Shown here piece by piece: positions 20,887 through 30,493 of a DNA stretch of 55,505 nt. The translations under genes and the position numbers were made by a program. The notes beneath the pieces are model-generated. The model worked only from the letters and a program-made list of their open reading frames with translations, was not told the origin of the DNA and searched no databases. Source of the stretch: Promethearchaeota archaeon (GTDB taxonomy: Archaea; Asgardarchaeota; Lokiarchaeia; Sigyniarchaeales; SOKP01); assembly GCA_019894715.1 (NCBI GenBank), contig JAGXOA010000072.1, positions 1-55,505 on the forward strand. The letters are read 5' to 3'. How positions within the stretch are numbered: the first letter of the stretch is position 1; each line of letters starts with the position of its first letter.

Positions 20887-20988
20887 AAATATTTTAAAAT
20901 TAAGTAATTTATTATAGTGTTTTTTGATTATAAAATTTAGTTATTATAAAAATCTTTCTCAACAAGAAAATCTAAAGTAGTTTGGATT

Positions 20989-21651
20989 ATGGAAGAAATT
21001 ATTGAAAATGTTTATTATATTGGAAGTTCTGGATGTGATATTTACGTTATTAATACAAAAAGCGAAGATGGTTTAATATTAATTGATTGTGGTATGGATA
21101 TAGAATTAATTAAATCAATCTCAGAAAAAAACCTAGATCCTTTAGAAATTAGGCATTGTATAATAACACATTGTCATATTGATCATATTGAAGCCTGCCA
21201 TAAATTAAAGTTACTCAATCCTATGATAAAATTCTATGCTCATGAGCTAGATTCAAAAGCTATAGAGGAAAAAGGATATAATAAGAAAACAGCAGCTTCT
21301 TGGTATGGAATAACATATAATCCAATAAAATTGTATAAGAAGCTCACTGGTGCAATTAATATTCTAAATTTAGGAGATCTTAAAATAAAATGTATTCACA
21401 CCCCCGGTCATACTCCAGGATCTATATCTTTATTCTTAGAAATAAATAATAAAAAGATTTTATTTGGTCAAGATATACATGGACCTTTTTCAAAAGAATT
21501 TGATTCAAATATAAAAGATTATAAAATGTCCATGGAAAAACTTCTCGATTTAAAAGTAGATATTTTATGTGAAGGCCATTACGGAATAATCAAACCAGAA
21601 TATGAAGTGGAAAAATTTATTAGATCCCACTTGGAAAGAAATGTAAAATAG
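20989..21651 (+). CDS. MBL-fold metallohydrolase (glyoxalase II-like)
   Basis: THCHIDHIEAC, HTPGHTPGSISLF, GQDIHG, EGHYG. Confidence 0.9.
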   Translation: MEEIIENVYYIGSSGCDIYVINTKSEDGLILIDCGMDIELIKSISEKNLDPLEIRHCIITHCHIDHIEACHKLKLLNPMIKFYAHELDSKAIEEKGYNKKTAASWYGITYNPIKLYKKLTGAINILNLGDLKIKCIHTPGHTPGSISLFLEINNKKILFGQDIHGPFSKEFDSNIKDYKMSMEKLLDLKVDILCEGHYGIIKPEYEVEKFIRSHLERNVK

Positions 21652-21733
21652 CTGTCTAATTTTTTTCAATAATGTGAGATATATAAATGTTAAATATAAA
21701 AAAAAATGGTTAAAAAAAAAAATTATCCTCGAT

Positions 21734-22051
21734 TTATTGTTGAATTCTTATTCGATCCTCATCATAACCCATATCGATAAGAAATTTTTTAATTTTAAAT
21801 CGATGGTCACCCATAAGTTCAATACTTTTACCCCTTAAAGTACCACCTGCTCCAATCTTTTTCTTAGCTTTCGTAAGAAGATCTTTCAAATCCGCATCAG
21901 TATTTCCTTTAAAAGAAATAAGAGTTACTACTTTTCTCCATTTCCTTCTATCGTTGGAAATTATAATCTCCTGCTCGTCAGCACTTAGATCTGTACATAC
22001 ACACAGAGTTTTAGGGAGTCCGCATAATGGACAAATTTCATCTTCGCTAAT
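21734..22051 (-). CDS. sui1: Translation initiation factor aIF1 (SUI1/eIF1 family), no canonical start codon
   Basis: Own translation: (I/M)SEDEICPLCGLPKTLCVCTDLSADEQEIIISNDRRKWRKVVTLISFKGNTDADLKDLLTKAKKKIGAGGTLRGKSIELMGDHRFKIKKFLIDMGYDEDRIRIQQ*. Archaeal zinc N-terminus plus SUI1 core (GAGGTLRG..IELMGDHR). Confidence 0.88.
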   Translation of the reverse strand: MSEDEICPLCGLPKTLCVCTDLSADEQEIIISNDRRKWRKVVTLISFKGNTDADLKDLLTKAKKKIGAGGTLRGKSIELMGDHRFKIKKFLIDMGYDEDRIRIQQ

Positions 22052-22233
22052 TTTTTTTTGTCACGGTATTTTTTAATTATCTTATAAATTTTTTAACACT
22101 TAAAGAATAGAATATATTAAATTAAAACCTTTATGATATTTTTTCATAAAAATTTTAAAAATTTTTTAAATTTAATTTAAATAAAGAAAAAGGATAATAA
22201 ATAAAATAATTCTATCTTGTTTACTTTATATAT

Positions 22234-22386
22234 TTAGTCATCATCATCAAAATTATCGTCATCTAAATCCTCCCAGTCACCATCATTATTTTCATCAATA
22301 TCTTCATCCCAATACTCCTCCTCCTCCCCCTCCTCCTCCTCCTCATCATTCTCCGGACCATATAATAAAGTTTCTTTCATTATCAT
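22234..22386 (-). CDS. Highly acidic mini-protein (50 aa)
   Basis: Own translation: MIMKETLLYGPENDEEEEEGEEEEYWDEDIDENNDGDWEDLDDDNFDDDD*. Confidence 0.55.
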   Translation of the reverse strand: MIMKETLLYGPENDEEEEEGEEEEYWDEDIDENNDGDWEDLDDDNFDDDD

Positions 22387-22688
22387 GACCACCCTTATCG
22401 TTCTTATTGTGTATTTTAGTTTAATATCAATACTTCTTTTTGAATTTTAGTATCAAATTTCATATTTAAATCTTATCATTTAGACCAATTAGAAACCACC
22501 TTCTTGATAAATGAAATATATAATGATTTTCCACAATTAAAAAAAAAACTGGTATCTTTTTTATATTATTTAGAAAATTCTATAGGTTAATATAATGAAG
22601 TTAGTATTGAAATATATCATATTAATAATTCAATTTTATTATGAATAACAGATAATTTTAATTTCTCTTTAGAATTTTTAAAATTATA

Positions 22689-23543
22689 ATGAAATTTGAA
22701 GATTGGCATACTCATAATAGTTTATGTGGTCATGCTGAAGGTCATATTGAAGAATATGTTAGATATGCTATAAAGATGAATATGGGTACTTTAGGGATAA
22801 GTGATCATTTTCCCTATGAATTTTATAGTAATTTCGAGCAAATTCCGTATCAAGGTTATTCAATGACTTTGGAACAAGTTGAAGAATATTTAAATACCAT
22901 AGAAAATCTAAAGGAAAAATACAAAAAAGAAATAGATATTAAATTAGCCTTTGAAATTGATTATATAATTAATCAACACTCTAAATTTAATCAATATATT
23001 GAAAAATTTAATAATAATATTGATTATTTCTTAGGTTCAATTCATATATTATCTTCAGATAAGGGTTTTTGGACAATTGATGATCCATCATTTAGAGAAG
23101 AATATGAAACTTCCTACGACACTATTGATGATGTTTATCTCCAGTATTATAATACTCAAATTGAAATGATTAATAAAAATGAATTTAGTTATGATATAGT
23201 TTCTCACTTAGATCTAGTAAAAAAATTTAATTATTTTCCTGAAAATCCAAACGTAATAATGAATAAAGTAATTGAAGTTTTGGAAAACATAAAGAAACGA
23301 GATCTTGCTATTGAAATTAATACAGGTGGATTAAGGAAAGAAGTAGGAGAACAATATCCAAGTCTTGATATTATTCAGAAAATATATGAACTCGATATAC
23401 CTATTGTTTTAGGATCTGATGCACATAAACCTAGCGAAATCGCATATAACTTTAAAGAAATGTTAGAAAATCTTAAAAAGGTTGGATTTACACAACTTGC
23501 CCATTTTGAGCAAAGAAAAAGATCTATTATTGATATTAAATAG
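22689..23543 (+). CDS. PHP-domain histidinol-phosphatase-like phosphoesterase
   Basis: DWHTHNSLCGHAEG, GISDHFPYE, LGSIHIL, GSDAHKP metal motifs. Confidence 0.88.
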   Translation: MKFEDWHTHNSLCGHAEGHIEEYVRYAIKMNMGTLGISDHFPYEFYSNFEQIPYQGYSMTLEQVEEYLNTIENLKEKYKKEIDIKLAFEIDYIINQHSKFNQYIEKFNNNIDYFLGSIHILSSDKGFWTIDDPSFREEYETSYDTIDDVYLQYYNTQIEMINKNEFSYDIVSHLDLVKKFNYFPENPNVIMNKVIEVLENIKKRDLAIEINTGGLRKEVGEQYPSLDIIQKIYELDIPIVLGSDAHKPSEIAYNFKEMLENLKKVGFTQLAHFEQRKRSIIDIK

Positions 23544-23560
23544 ATGAAATAGGGATTTAA

Positions 23561-23902
23561 TTGTCAAAAAGAGATAACTGTGAAATTTGTGGAATAGAAT
23601 TACATTATCCTACTAATTAAAATGATTATAAAAGTATTTCATGTAATTTATGTAAAAAAGAATTCAATACAAACATATATTGCCTTGACGGACATTATAT
23701 CTGTAATAAATGTCACTCTAAGGAACCAAGTAAAATAATAGAAGAATTTTGTGAGATGACAAAATTAAAAAATCCGTTTAAAATTGTTGAAATAATAATG
23801 AATCACCTTATGACTATAAAAAATGTAATTTTTCTGAAAGAAATGATAAATGTTCTAAAGAAAAATGTCTTTTCTTCTAATATATTAAACTTTTTCAATT
23901 AA
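23561..23902 (+). pseudogene. DUF5714-like zinc protein remnant
   Basis: One frame gives LSKRDNCEICGIELHYPTN*NDYKSISCNLCKKEFNTNIYCLDGHYICNKCHSKEPSKIIEEFCEMTKLKNPFKIVEIIMNHLM...; in-frame TAA at 23618-23620 and apparent loss of the C-terminal region. Confidence 0.7.
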
Positions 23903-24787
23903 AAATTTGATATGTTCTTTAATCCTATCCCAAGAATCGAATTCTAATCCTAAGTCTGTTTTTATAGGAGACACGTCAAATATGGGGGGTACTGGACTAT
24001 ATCCTTCATCTACTAATTTAATATTACTTGAAGAATTTATTTGATCTATTGCTTCTTTTGCTATTTGTTTCCAAGTTATAAAATTAGAACCTAATCCAAA
24101 ATAATACCCTCTATTAAAATTAGTTTCTACTAATTTAAGATAGACCTTTGCAAGATCTCCTGCCCAAATAAATTGTGTTCCATCATATTTAGCAAGAATT
24201 ATATCCTCATTATTTTTTGCTTTTTCAATTATATTTTTGAATCGATCGTCCGATTCTATATCTGCTCCTTCAATCACAGGATTCCCAAAAGTATATCCTG
24301 GTCTAATAATATTACATCGCATAGGATATTGATATGATAAAGCATGCAAAAAAGTCTCACTTGATGCTTTTGTAGCCCCATAATAATCTTTTGGAGTTGT
24401 TTTAGTTGTAGAATTTATATCTATATCATATCTTCCTATAGCTGCTGTTGAGGATGTATAAATCAAATGCTTAATTTCCAATTCTGCTGAAGTTTCAAAT
24501 ATAGATATTGATGGAAATGTATCGTTAATTAGCATTGCAATTGCATCATCCCCCCAACCAAGAGCTATATGAATACAAATATCTTTATCTTTCAAATTTT
24601 CCTTTATAACGTTTTTACTAGATAATTCTCCTTTAACTATTGAAACCCCTTTTAAACTCCTTAGATTTGGAACCTTATTTGTATTTCTAGCGAGTATTGT
24701 AATTTCATGGTTACTATCAGAAAGTTCTTTTACAACATAAGAACCAATAAATCCAGTACCACCAGTTAAAAAAATCTTCATTTGCAT
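23885..24787 (-). CDS. NAD-dependent epimerase/dehydratase (extended SDR)
   Basis: FLTGGTGFIGSYVVKEL and YGATK active site. Confidence 0.93.
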   Translation of the reverse strand: MQMKIFLTGGTGFIGSYVVKELSDSNHEITILARNTNKVPNLRSLKGVSIVKGELSSKNVIKENLKDKDICIHIALGWGDDAIAMLINDTFPSISIFETSAELEIKHLIYTSSTAAIGRYDIDINSTTKTTPKDYYGATKASSETFLHALSYQYPMRCNIIRPGYTFGNPVIEGADIESDDRFKNIIEKAKNNEDIILAKYDGTQFIWAGDLAKVYLKLVETNFNRGYYFGLGSNFITWKQIAKEAIDQINSSSNIKLVDEGYSPVPPIFDVSPIKTDLGLEFDSWDRIKEHIKFLIEKV

Positions 24788-24942
24788 TTGATTTAGTTCT
24801 CAATATAATATATTAGTTTTCTATTTGTATCCTTATTTTTTGAAAAACATCTATTGACAAGAAAATGTATATATTCACATCCATATAGTAGATTTCAATA
24901 ATATACTGAAAAAATATCTTTAATGATATAATGTGATATTCT

Positions 24943-25143
24943 ATGCTGTTAATTGTAAGTATAAAATATATAAAAGATTTTTATTATTCTTTATTACTCG
25001 TAATATTGGGACTTATTCTTCTAAAAATAGGCTAAGCTTTTAAAATAACGATTCTTATGTTTTTATGTGGTTTTTTAGTCGTGATTTTTAGATTAATAGT
25101 TCTTTTATGGGATAATTCTAACACAAAATGTGCAAGAATTTAA
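24943..25143 (+). other. Possible small two-TM gene interrupted by in-frame stop (pseudogene candidate)
   Basis: MLLIVSIKYIKDFYYSLLLVILGLILLKIG*AFKITILMFLCGFLVVIFRLIVLLWDNSNTKCARI*. Confidence 0.25.
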
Positions 25144-25151
25144 CGTTTTTT

Positions 25152-25970
25152 TTATATTTTCTTACTTCTTAACCAAGTTTCCATCACAAGTGCATTAAAA
25201 AGTGAGATATGATTGGCATCTTGAGTATGAAAAGCTAAAAAATTATTTGTCTTCTCTCCAATCACAGCAAATAATAATTCTTCTCCATCCTTTAGAATAA
25301 TAAAACGATCTTGTCCTTCATATAACCTAATGGAGATATTATCTAAACTCTCAAATTCTTCTAATAATTGAGTATGTTCATCTATTCCGGGATTAATTAA
25401 GGTTGATATTTTTAAACTAACAGATGATCTCACATCATATAAATGTAGATACTGTAGGTCTAATATACTTGGAGCAACAATCATAACATTATGGTTTGAA
25501 CTACCTAAAATATCTTTCATTTTATTTAGGATGTCATCTCTTGCAATATCAATATATGTAAAATCCATTATTTTTTTATCTATTGATTCTAAAGAAGAAT
25601 TTTTAATATTCTCAATCTCTGTTTCAAGTTTTTCAAATTCATCATCAGATTTACTTAACTCATCATTCAGGAGTTCTAATTGCTTTTCTAATTCTTTTAT
25701 TTTCTTTTCTTTTTCTTGTAAAATACTTTTATCAATTAGAGAATTTTCGATTGCGACCATTTGTTTTTCTTTAATTTCAATTGATTTTTGCATAATTTCT
25801 ACTTTTTGATCTTTTATATCTATAGAACTTTCCAAATTTCTCATTTGTTCATCTTTCAGTCTTAAGGATTCTTTTACTGTGTTAATCTGTTCATCCTTTA
25901 ATTTTAATGAGTCTTGGAGTGTAAGGATTACCTTTTCTTTTATAAGTAATTGCTCTTTTAATTCTTCCAT
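25152..25970 (-). CDS. Coiled-coil protein with TrmB/PLD-like C-terminal sensor domain
   Basis: N-terminal tandem 14-residue repeats (VKESLRLKDEQMRN / LESSIDIKDQKVEI / MQKSIEIKEKQMVA), C-terminal ...VMIVAPSILDLQYLHLYDVRSSVSLKISTLI... Confidence 0.6.
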   Translation of the reverse strand: MEELKEQLLIKEKVILTLQDSLKLKDEQINTVKESLRLKDEQMRNLESSIDIKDQKVEIMQKSIEIKEKQMVAIENSLIDKSILQEKEKKIKELEKQLELLNDELSKSDDEFEKLETEIENIKNSSLESIDKKIMDFTYIDIARDDILNKMKDILGSSNHNVMIVAPSILDLQYLHLYDVRSSVSLKISTLINPGIDEHTQLLEEFESLDNISIRLYEGQDRFIILKDGEELLFAVIGEKTNNFLAFHTQDANHISLFNALVMETWLRSKKI

Positions 25971-26276
25971 AATATTTTTCTCTAAATTTTTTAAATCAGT
26001 CTTGATAGTAATTAATTTCTTTTTATTAAAATATATTTCTGAACATCTAGAATTTAAAATTAATAAAAAGATAATACTTAGAGTTTAAAAATCTTTTTTT
26101 TTTACGATTTGATAATAAAGTACTAAAAATCATTTGCTTTATATTGGCATAGTACATTTATCTCAATATAATATTTGAATAAAATTACTATTGGATTTAA
26201 AATCTAAATATCTTTGAGTAATAATAATAAAAAAAAATTCGATAGAGTTAAAAAGATTTTTTTTTATTAGGTATTT

Positions 26277-27038
26277 ATGAGTGATAATTTAGAGGATAAA
26301 ATAAAAAATATAAGTAAGGATCTTACAAACCTTATTGAAAAACAATTAGAAGAATATCATGCATTACTTGGTATTGCAATTGGAACTCATGGAGGTACTT
26401 TTATATCAAGTAAGTTTAAAAAACAAATAAAAATGAAGGATCATGAAATTGCAGCAGCGAATAGTAGTATATTATTCTTGTCATCTAAATTATTAAAAAA
26501 CTCTTTAAATCAAGAAATTTCATATGATCTAATAACAGGAAAAATTAGAATTGTTCTTTCAATAATAACAAAAAATATTACCCTAATAGCTTTTCTCAAT
26601 AGAGAATTGGCTGAATTGGAAGGTGTGAACAAATACATTTTGAATTTAAAAGAATTTTCACTTAAAATTTCTGCAATCGTCGAAACTTCTGAGATTATAA
26701 AAGAAGAGATCTTTGTAGGATTAAAACGAGCTATACCAAATGCTTTAGTTACAGCTATTATAACTAAAGATGGGCTTCCAGTAAAAGTTCAATCCACAAT
26801 GGCAGAACCTATGCTTTCTGCTATATTAGCAGCGATTTATAAATTATCTGGAATTATATTAGAAAATAGTGATTTAGAATATTCTATTATATGTGGAGAG
26901 AATGGTTCGATTATCGTTCATGAGCTTGATGATACAAGAATACTATGTGTTGCCGTACCTGAATCTGATGATAAAAAGCTTGGCAGTTATATCGCTGAAA
27001 TAAAAACTATTTTGGACGAAGAATTAACTAAAAAATAA
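26277..27038 (+). CDS. Tandem roadblock/LC7-domain protein
   Basis: Two successive roadblock-like segments (LLGIAIGTHGGTFISSKF..., ALVTAIITKDGLPVKVQSTM...). Confidence 0.7.
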   Translation: MSDNLEDKIKNISKDLTNLIEKQLEEYHALLGIAIGTHGGTFISSKFKKQIKMKDHEIAAANSSILFLSSKLLKNSLNQEISYDLITGKIRIVLSIITKNITLIAFLNRELAELEGVNKYILNLKEFSLKISAIVETSEIIKEEIFVGLKRAIPNALVTAIITKDGLPVKVQSTMAEPMLSAILAAIYKLSGIILENSDLEYSIICGENGSIIVHELDDTRILCVAVPESDDKKLGSYIAEIKTILDEELTKK

Positions 27039-28272
27039 TTTTGTTGATTCGATTTACTATTTTTAACGCCCCAAAATAAGAATTTATGAATGTGTTATCT
27101 TTAAATAAAATAGTACAAACGGGTTCATATTTTAATATTTTTTTAAGAGGTTCTGTTTTATCATGAATATGTTTTAGTTTATTGATCTTATTTATATTAT
27201 CTATGCTTAGATCTTTAGGAGCAAAAAAGATTAATTTAGTGCAAAATCTCTTTTTTTTAATGGAAGTTAAAGATTTTTTTATTGAATTCCATCTATTTAG
27301 AAAAAAAGAATCTATATGTAGTTTTAAAAGATTTGTGGTTAGATATTCTTCAGATACCCGAATAGAACCTGGAATTCTAGGATTTATTTCCATTAAATAG
27401 GGTATATTGTTCCTTATAACAAAATCAAATCCGTTTATTCCTGTTAAACCTAGAGTATTACTTAAAAATATAGACAAATTCTTTATTGTATCCATTTCTT
27501 TCTTTATTATATTTGTTGGAACAATATTTCCACAATACGTATATTCTTCAGGAGCATTTAAAAAACCGAACCCAATAATCTGTTGATTAATTGATATTAC
27601 ATTTGTTTCAATCCCATTAGCTATAACAGTGCAACTTATATTTGATCCTTCTATATATTCTTGAACTAACCATTCTTGTTCTTGTTTTTGATTTTTTATA
27701 ATTCTCAATCTTAAATAAAATTGTTCCTGGTTATTAATTTTATAAATATTTATTCCACCTGAACTTTGTTTTTTTTTTAGGATAAAAGGAAAATTTGATT
27801 TATTGTCATTTAAATCTGATTCATTTAAAAGTTTAGTTAACGGGATGTTATAACCGTTCTCTCTTAATAATTGATAAATCTCTAAAATATCTCTTGATTT
27901 TTGGAGAATCTCAAATTTATTATTTAGTTCTTTCAATGGATTTTTTAATGAATTTATTTTTTCTGATATCAATTTTCTTTTAATGAAAGAATCATCTAAT
28001 CCACTTCCAATCAATAAGTAATTAATATTAGGGTATTTTTCCAACAAATCAAAGGTAAAATCAATTAAATAGCTCTTATAGTTGTCTTTTAAATTATTAT
28101 AATCTATTTGTGTTCTTTTTGTTATGATTATGTAATCTTCTACATAGGGATAGAGATCTAAGTCTCCAAAAAAATCAACAGTATACACTTTAAATCCTGC
28201 TCGATACAAGGAATAAACTAATGGTCTTGTATTAAATCCAACTACTAAAATTGATTTCTTATTTTTAAACAT
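27028..28272 (-). CDS. ATP-grasp domain protein
   Basis: FPFILKKKQSSGGINIYKI, EWLVQEYIEGSNISC, PYLMEINPRIPGS. Confidence 0.88.
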   Translation of the reverse strand: MFKNKKSILVVGFNTRPLVYSLYRAGFKVYTVDFFGDLDLYPYVEDYIIITKRTQIDYNNLKDNYKSYLIDFTFDLLEKYPNINYLLIGSGLDDSFIKRKLISEKINSLKNPLKELNNKFEILQKSRDILEIYQLLRENGYNIPLTKLLNESDLNDNKSNFPFILKKKQSSGGINIYKINNQEQFYLRLRIIKNQKQEQEWLVQEYIEGSNISCTVIANGIETNVISINQQIIGFGFLNAPEEYTYCGNIVPTNIIKKEMDTIKNLSIFLSNTLGLTGINGFDFVIRNNIPYLMEINPRIPGSIRVSEEYLTTNLLKLHIDSFFLNRWNSIKKSLTSIKKKRFCTKLIFFAPKDLSIDNINKINKLKHIHDKTEPLKKILKYEPVCTILFKDNTFINSYFGALKIVNRINKIIF

Positions 28273-28534
28273 TTTCTTTTAATTAGAAATATGTATATCT
28301 TCTATGATTCAATATCATTTATTTAATTTAGTCTTAGAATACTTAAAGAAAAATAATAGTATTTTCCTAAAAGATAATTTTCATCTTAATCTTATTATGA
28401 GATTTTCCTGTAATTTTTATAAGAATCAAACTTAAAAAAAAAAAAATTAGACCTAAAATAAAATTTGTTCTTTATCGTTTTGGATAAAATTAAAAAAGAA
28501 GTCTGCAATAATTTATTCAATTATCATATGAAAA

Positions 28535-29332
28535 ATGAAGAAAATGAAAAAGGAATATATCTGTCCTCCAGGAAAAAAAAGTAAAGTTGTTATAAAAGAT
28601 ATATCAGTGAAATTTAAAGAAAACCCTATATTAATATTAGGGTTTGCAGGAGTTGGTTTATTAGGTCCCATTATTGGAAATACTTTAGTAGAGCAAATAG
28701 AAGATTTAGAAGAAATTGGATTTATTACTTCTGAAATGTTGCCTCCTATTTCAACCTTTTATGATGGTGTTCTTAAGCATCCTTTTCGACTTTATTATAG
28801 TCAAAAAAAAAATTTTATTTTAGGAATAGCTGAAGTTCCTTTTCAAATACCTTCCGCCTATAGCGATTTGGCAAAGACCATTTGTAATTGGGCATTATCT
28901 GATGATGTTAATGTTAATGAAATCATTCTTTTCCAAGGTATTCCAGCACGAGGAATGATAGATGATTTTCCTGTATTTTATGCATCTGAATATGATTCAA
29001 TTGAAGAATTTGAAAAAGAAGGGATCAAAAAAGTTGAAAAGGGAATTATTATTGGTCCCGAAGCAACTATTATCAATGAAGCATTGACAAATAAGTTAGA
29101 AATTCTCATACTATTCACTCCAGTTTATCAAATTCCAACACCTGAAGGCGCTGCTTCTCTTATTGAATTCTTAAATAAAAAATTAAAAATGAATATAGAT
29201 ACAATAACATTACTAGAAGAAGGTAAAGAAATTAAAAAAACAATGCTAGAATTAGCAGAAAAAACTCAAGAATTTCAGAGCAAGCAACTTTCTGATGAAG
29301 GAAAGGATGGGTATAGTCAATATTACCAATAG
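28535..29332 (+). CDS. PAC2-family proteasome assembly chaperone, paralog 1
   Basis: ILILGFAGVGLLGPIIGNTLVEQI...EIGFITSEMLPPIS; C-terminus ...YSQYYQ. Confidence 0.88.
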   Translation: MKKMKKEYICPPGKKSKVVIKDISVKFKENPILILGFAGVGLLGPIIGNTLVEQIEDLEEIGFITSEMLPPISTFYDGVLKHPFRLYYSQKKNFILGIAEVPFQIPSAYSDLAKTICNWALSDDVNVNEIILFQGIPARGMIDDFPVFYASEYDSIEEFEKEGIKKVEKGIIIGPEATIINEALTNKLEILILFTPVYQIPTPEGAASLIEFLNKKLKMNIDTITLLEEGKEIKKTMLELAEKTQEFQSKQLSDEGKDGYSQYYQ

Positions 29333-29415
29333 AAGAATACACAAGTAGTTTTTATTCTAAATTTAAAATATTAATACATTCTGAATTATAATTATCAATT
29401 AAAAAATGACATCTT

Positions 29416-30210
29416 ATGGTTGTTAAAGAATATATATGTGAATCTGGCAAGAAAAGTAAAGTAGTTATTGAAGATTTTTCAACTAATATAAAAGAGGATG
29501 TTACAATTCTATTATGCTTTGCGGGAATTGGACTTATTGGACCTATAATTGCAAATACATTAATAAAGCAAATACCTGATATTAAAGAAATAGGATTTAT
29601 TACGAGTGAATATTTACCTCCTATATCTGTTTTTTATTCAGGTGTACTTAAGAATCCATTTAGAGTATATTATTCTCCAAAAAATAATATTATTGTAGGA
29701 ATATGTGAAGTTCCTTTTGATATTTCCTCCGCTTACAATGATTTAGCAAGAACTATTAGTAATTGGGCTTTAAATGATGATGTACAAGCTAAACAGATTG
29801 TTATTTTTCAAGGTATTCCTCAAGCGGGCGTGATTGATGATTTCTCAGTATATTATGCTGCTGAAGCGGAGTTAGTAGACTTTCTTGAGCAATATGGAAT
29901 TAAAAAATTCGATAGAGGTATAATTATTGGACCAGAATCTACTATACTCAATGAAACATTGTCAAATAAATTGCAAGGTTATGCTTTGTTTGCTCCAGTA
30001 TATCAAATTCCAACTCCCGAAGCCGCAGCTTCGATTATAACTGTATTAAACGATATCTATGGTTTAGACATTGAGATCTCCAAACTAATGGAAGAAGGAA
30101 AAGAAATAAAACAAAAAATGCTTGAATTAGCAGAAAAAACACAAGAATTTAGTAGGAAACAATTATCTAAACAAGGATCAGAAGGAGCCTATACACAATA
30201 TTATCGATGA
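29416..30210 (+). CDS. PAC2-family proteasome assembly chaperone, paralog 2
   Basis: ILLCFAGIGLIGPIIANTLIKQI...; tandem paralog of the upstream gene; C-terminus ...YTQYYR. Confidence 0.88.
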   Translation: MVVKEYICESGKKSKVVIEDFSTNIKEDVTILLCFAGIGLIGPIIANTLIKQIPDIKEIGFITSEYLPPISVFYSGVLKNPFRVYYSPKNNIIVGICEVPFDISSAYNDLARTISNWALNDDVQAKQIVIFQGIPQAGVIDDFSVYYAAEAELVDFLEQYGIKKFDRGIIIGPESTILNETLSNKLQGYALFAPVYQIPTPEAAASIITVLNDIYGLDIEISKLMEEGKEIKQKMLELAEKTQEFSRKQLSKQGSEGAYTQYYR

Positions 30211-30450
30211 TTATTTCTTTTTAATAATTTATCTAATTTTGTTTAAATATCCTAGATATAGCAGAAATGTGACCTGGATTAAATTCAGAGATACATAACA
30301 TAGAAACCACCAGAAAGATTACTATTAATTTAGTTCTTATTTTTTTTTCTTTTTTCCACATATCAAATTGATTAAAAATCAAGTAATGATGTCTGAGAGA
30401 TTTATAATGATTTGAGAAACATTTCAGAACAATTTTTATCATATAAACAA

Positions 30451-30478
30451 AAGAAAACCAATTCCTTTAGGGAGGTGT
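30451..30478 (+). repeat. IS200/IS605-type right-end hairpin remnant
   Basis: aagaaaaccaattcctttagggaggtgt, closely similar to 39321-39348 aagaaagcccattcctttagggatggga. Confidence 0.5.
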
Positions 30479-30493
30479 TTTTTTGAGCAATTA

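Noticed and set aside
23618-23620. TAA in DUF5714-like frame as possible stop-codon recoding
   Set aside because: TAA is not a known Sec/Pyl codon and the downstream region is also degraded; pseudogene is simpler.
25531-26088. Plus ORFs 25531-25809 and 25879-26088
   Set aside because: Ser/Phe-rich shadows of the coiled-coil gene on the other strand.
30233-30442. 69-aa minus ORF, considered as a TnpB or DUF2284 remnant
   Set aside because: No recognisable TnpB or DUF2284 motif in any frame I read; left unannotated.
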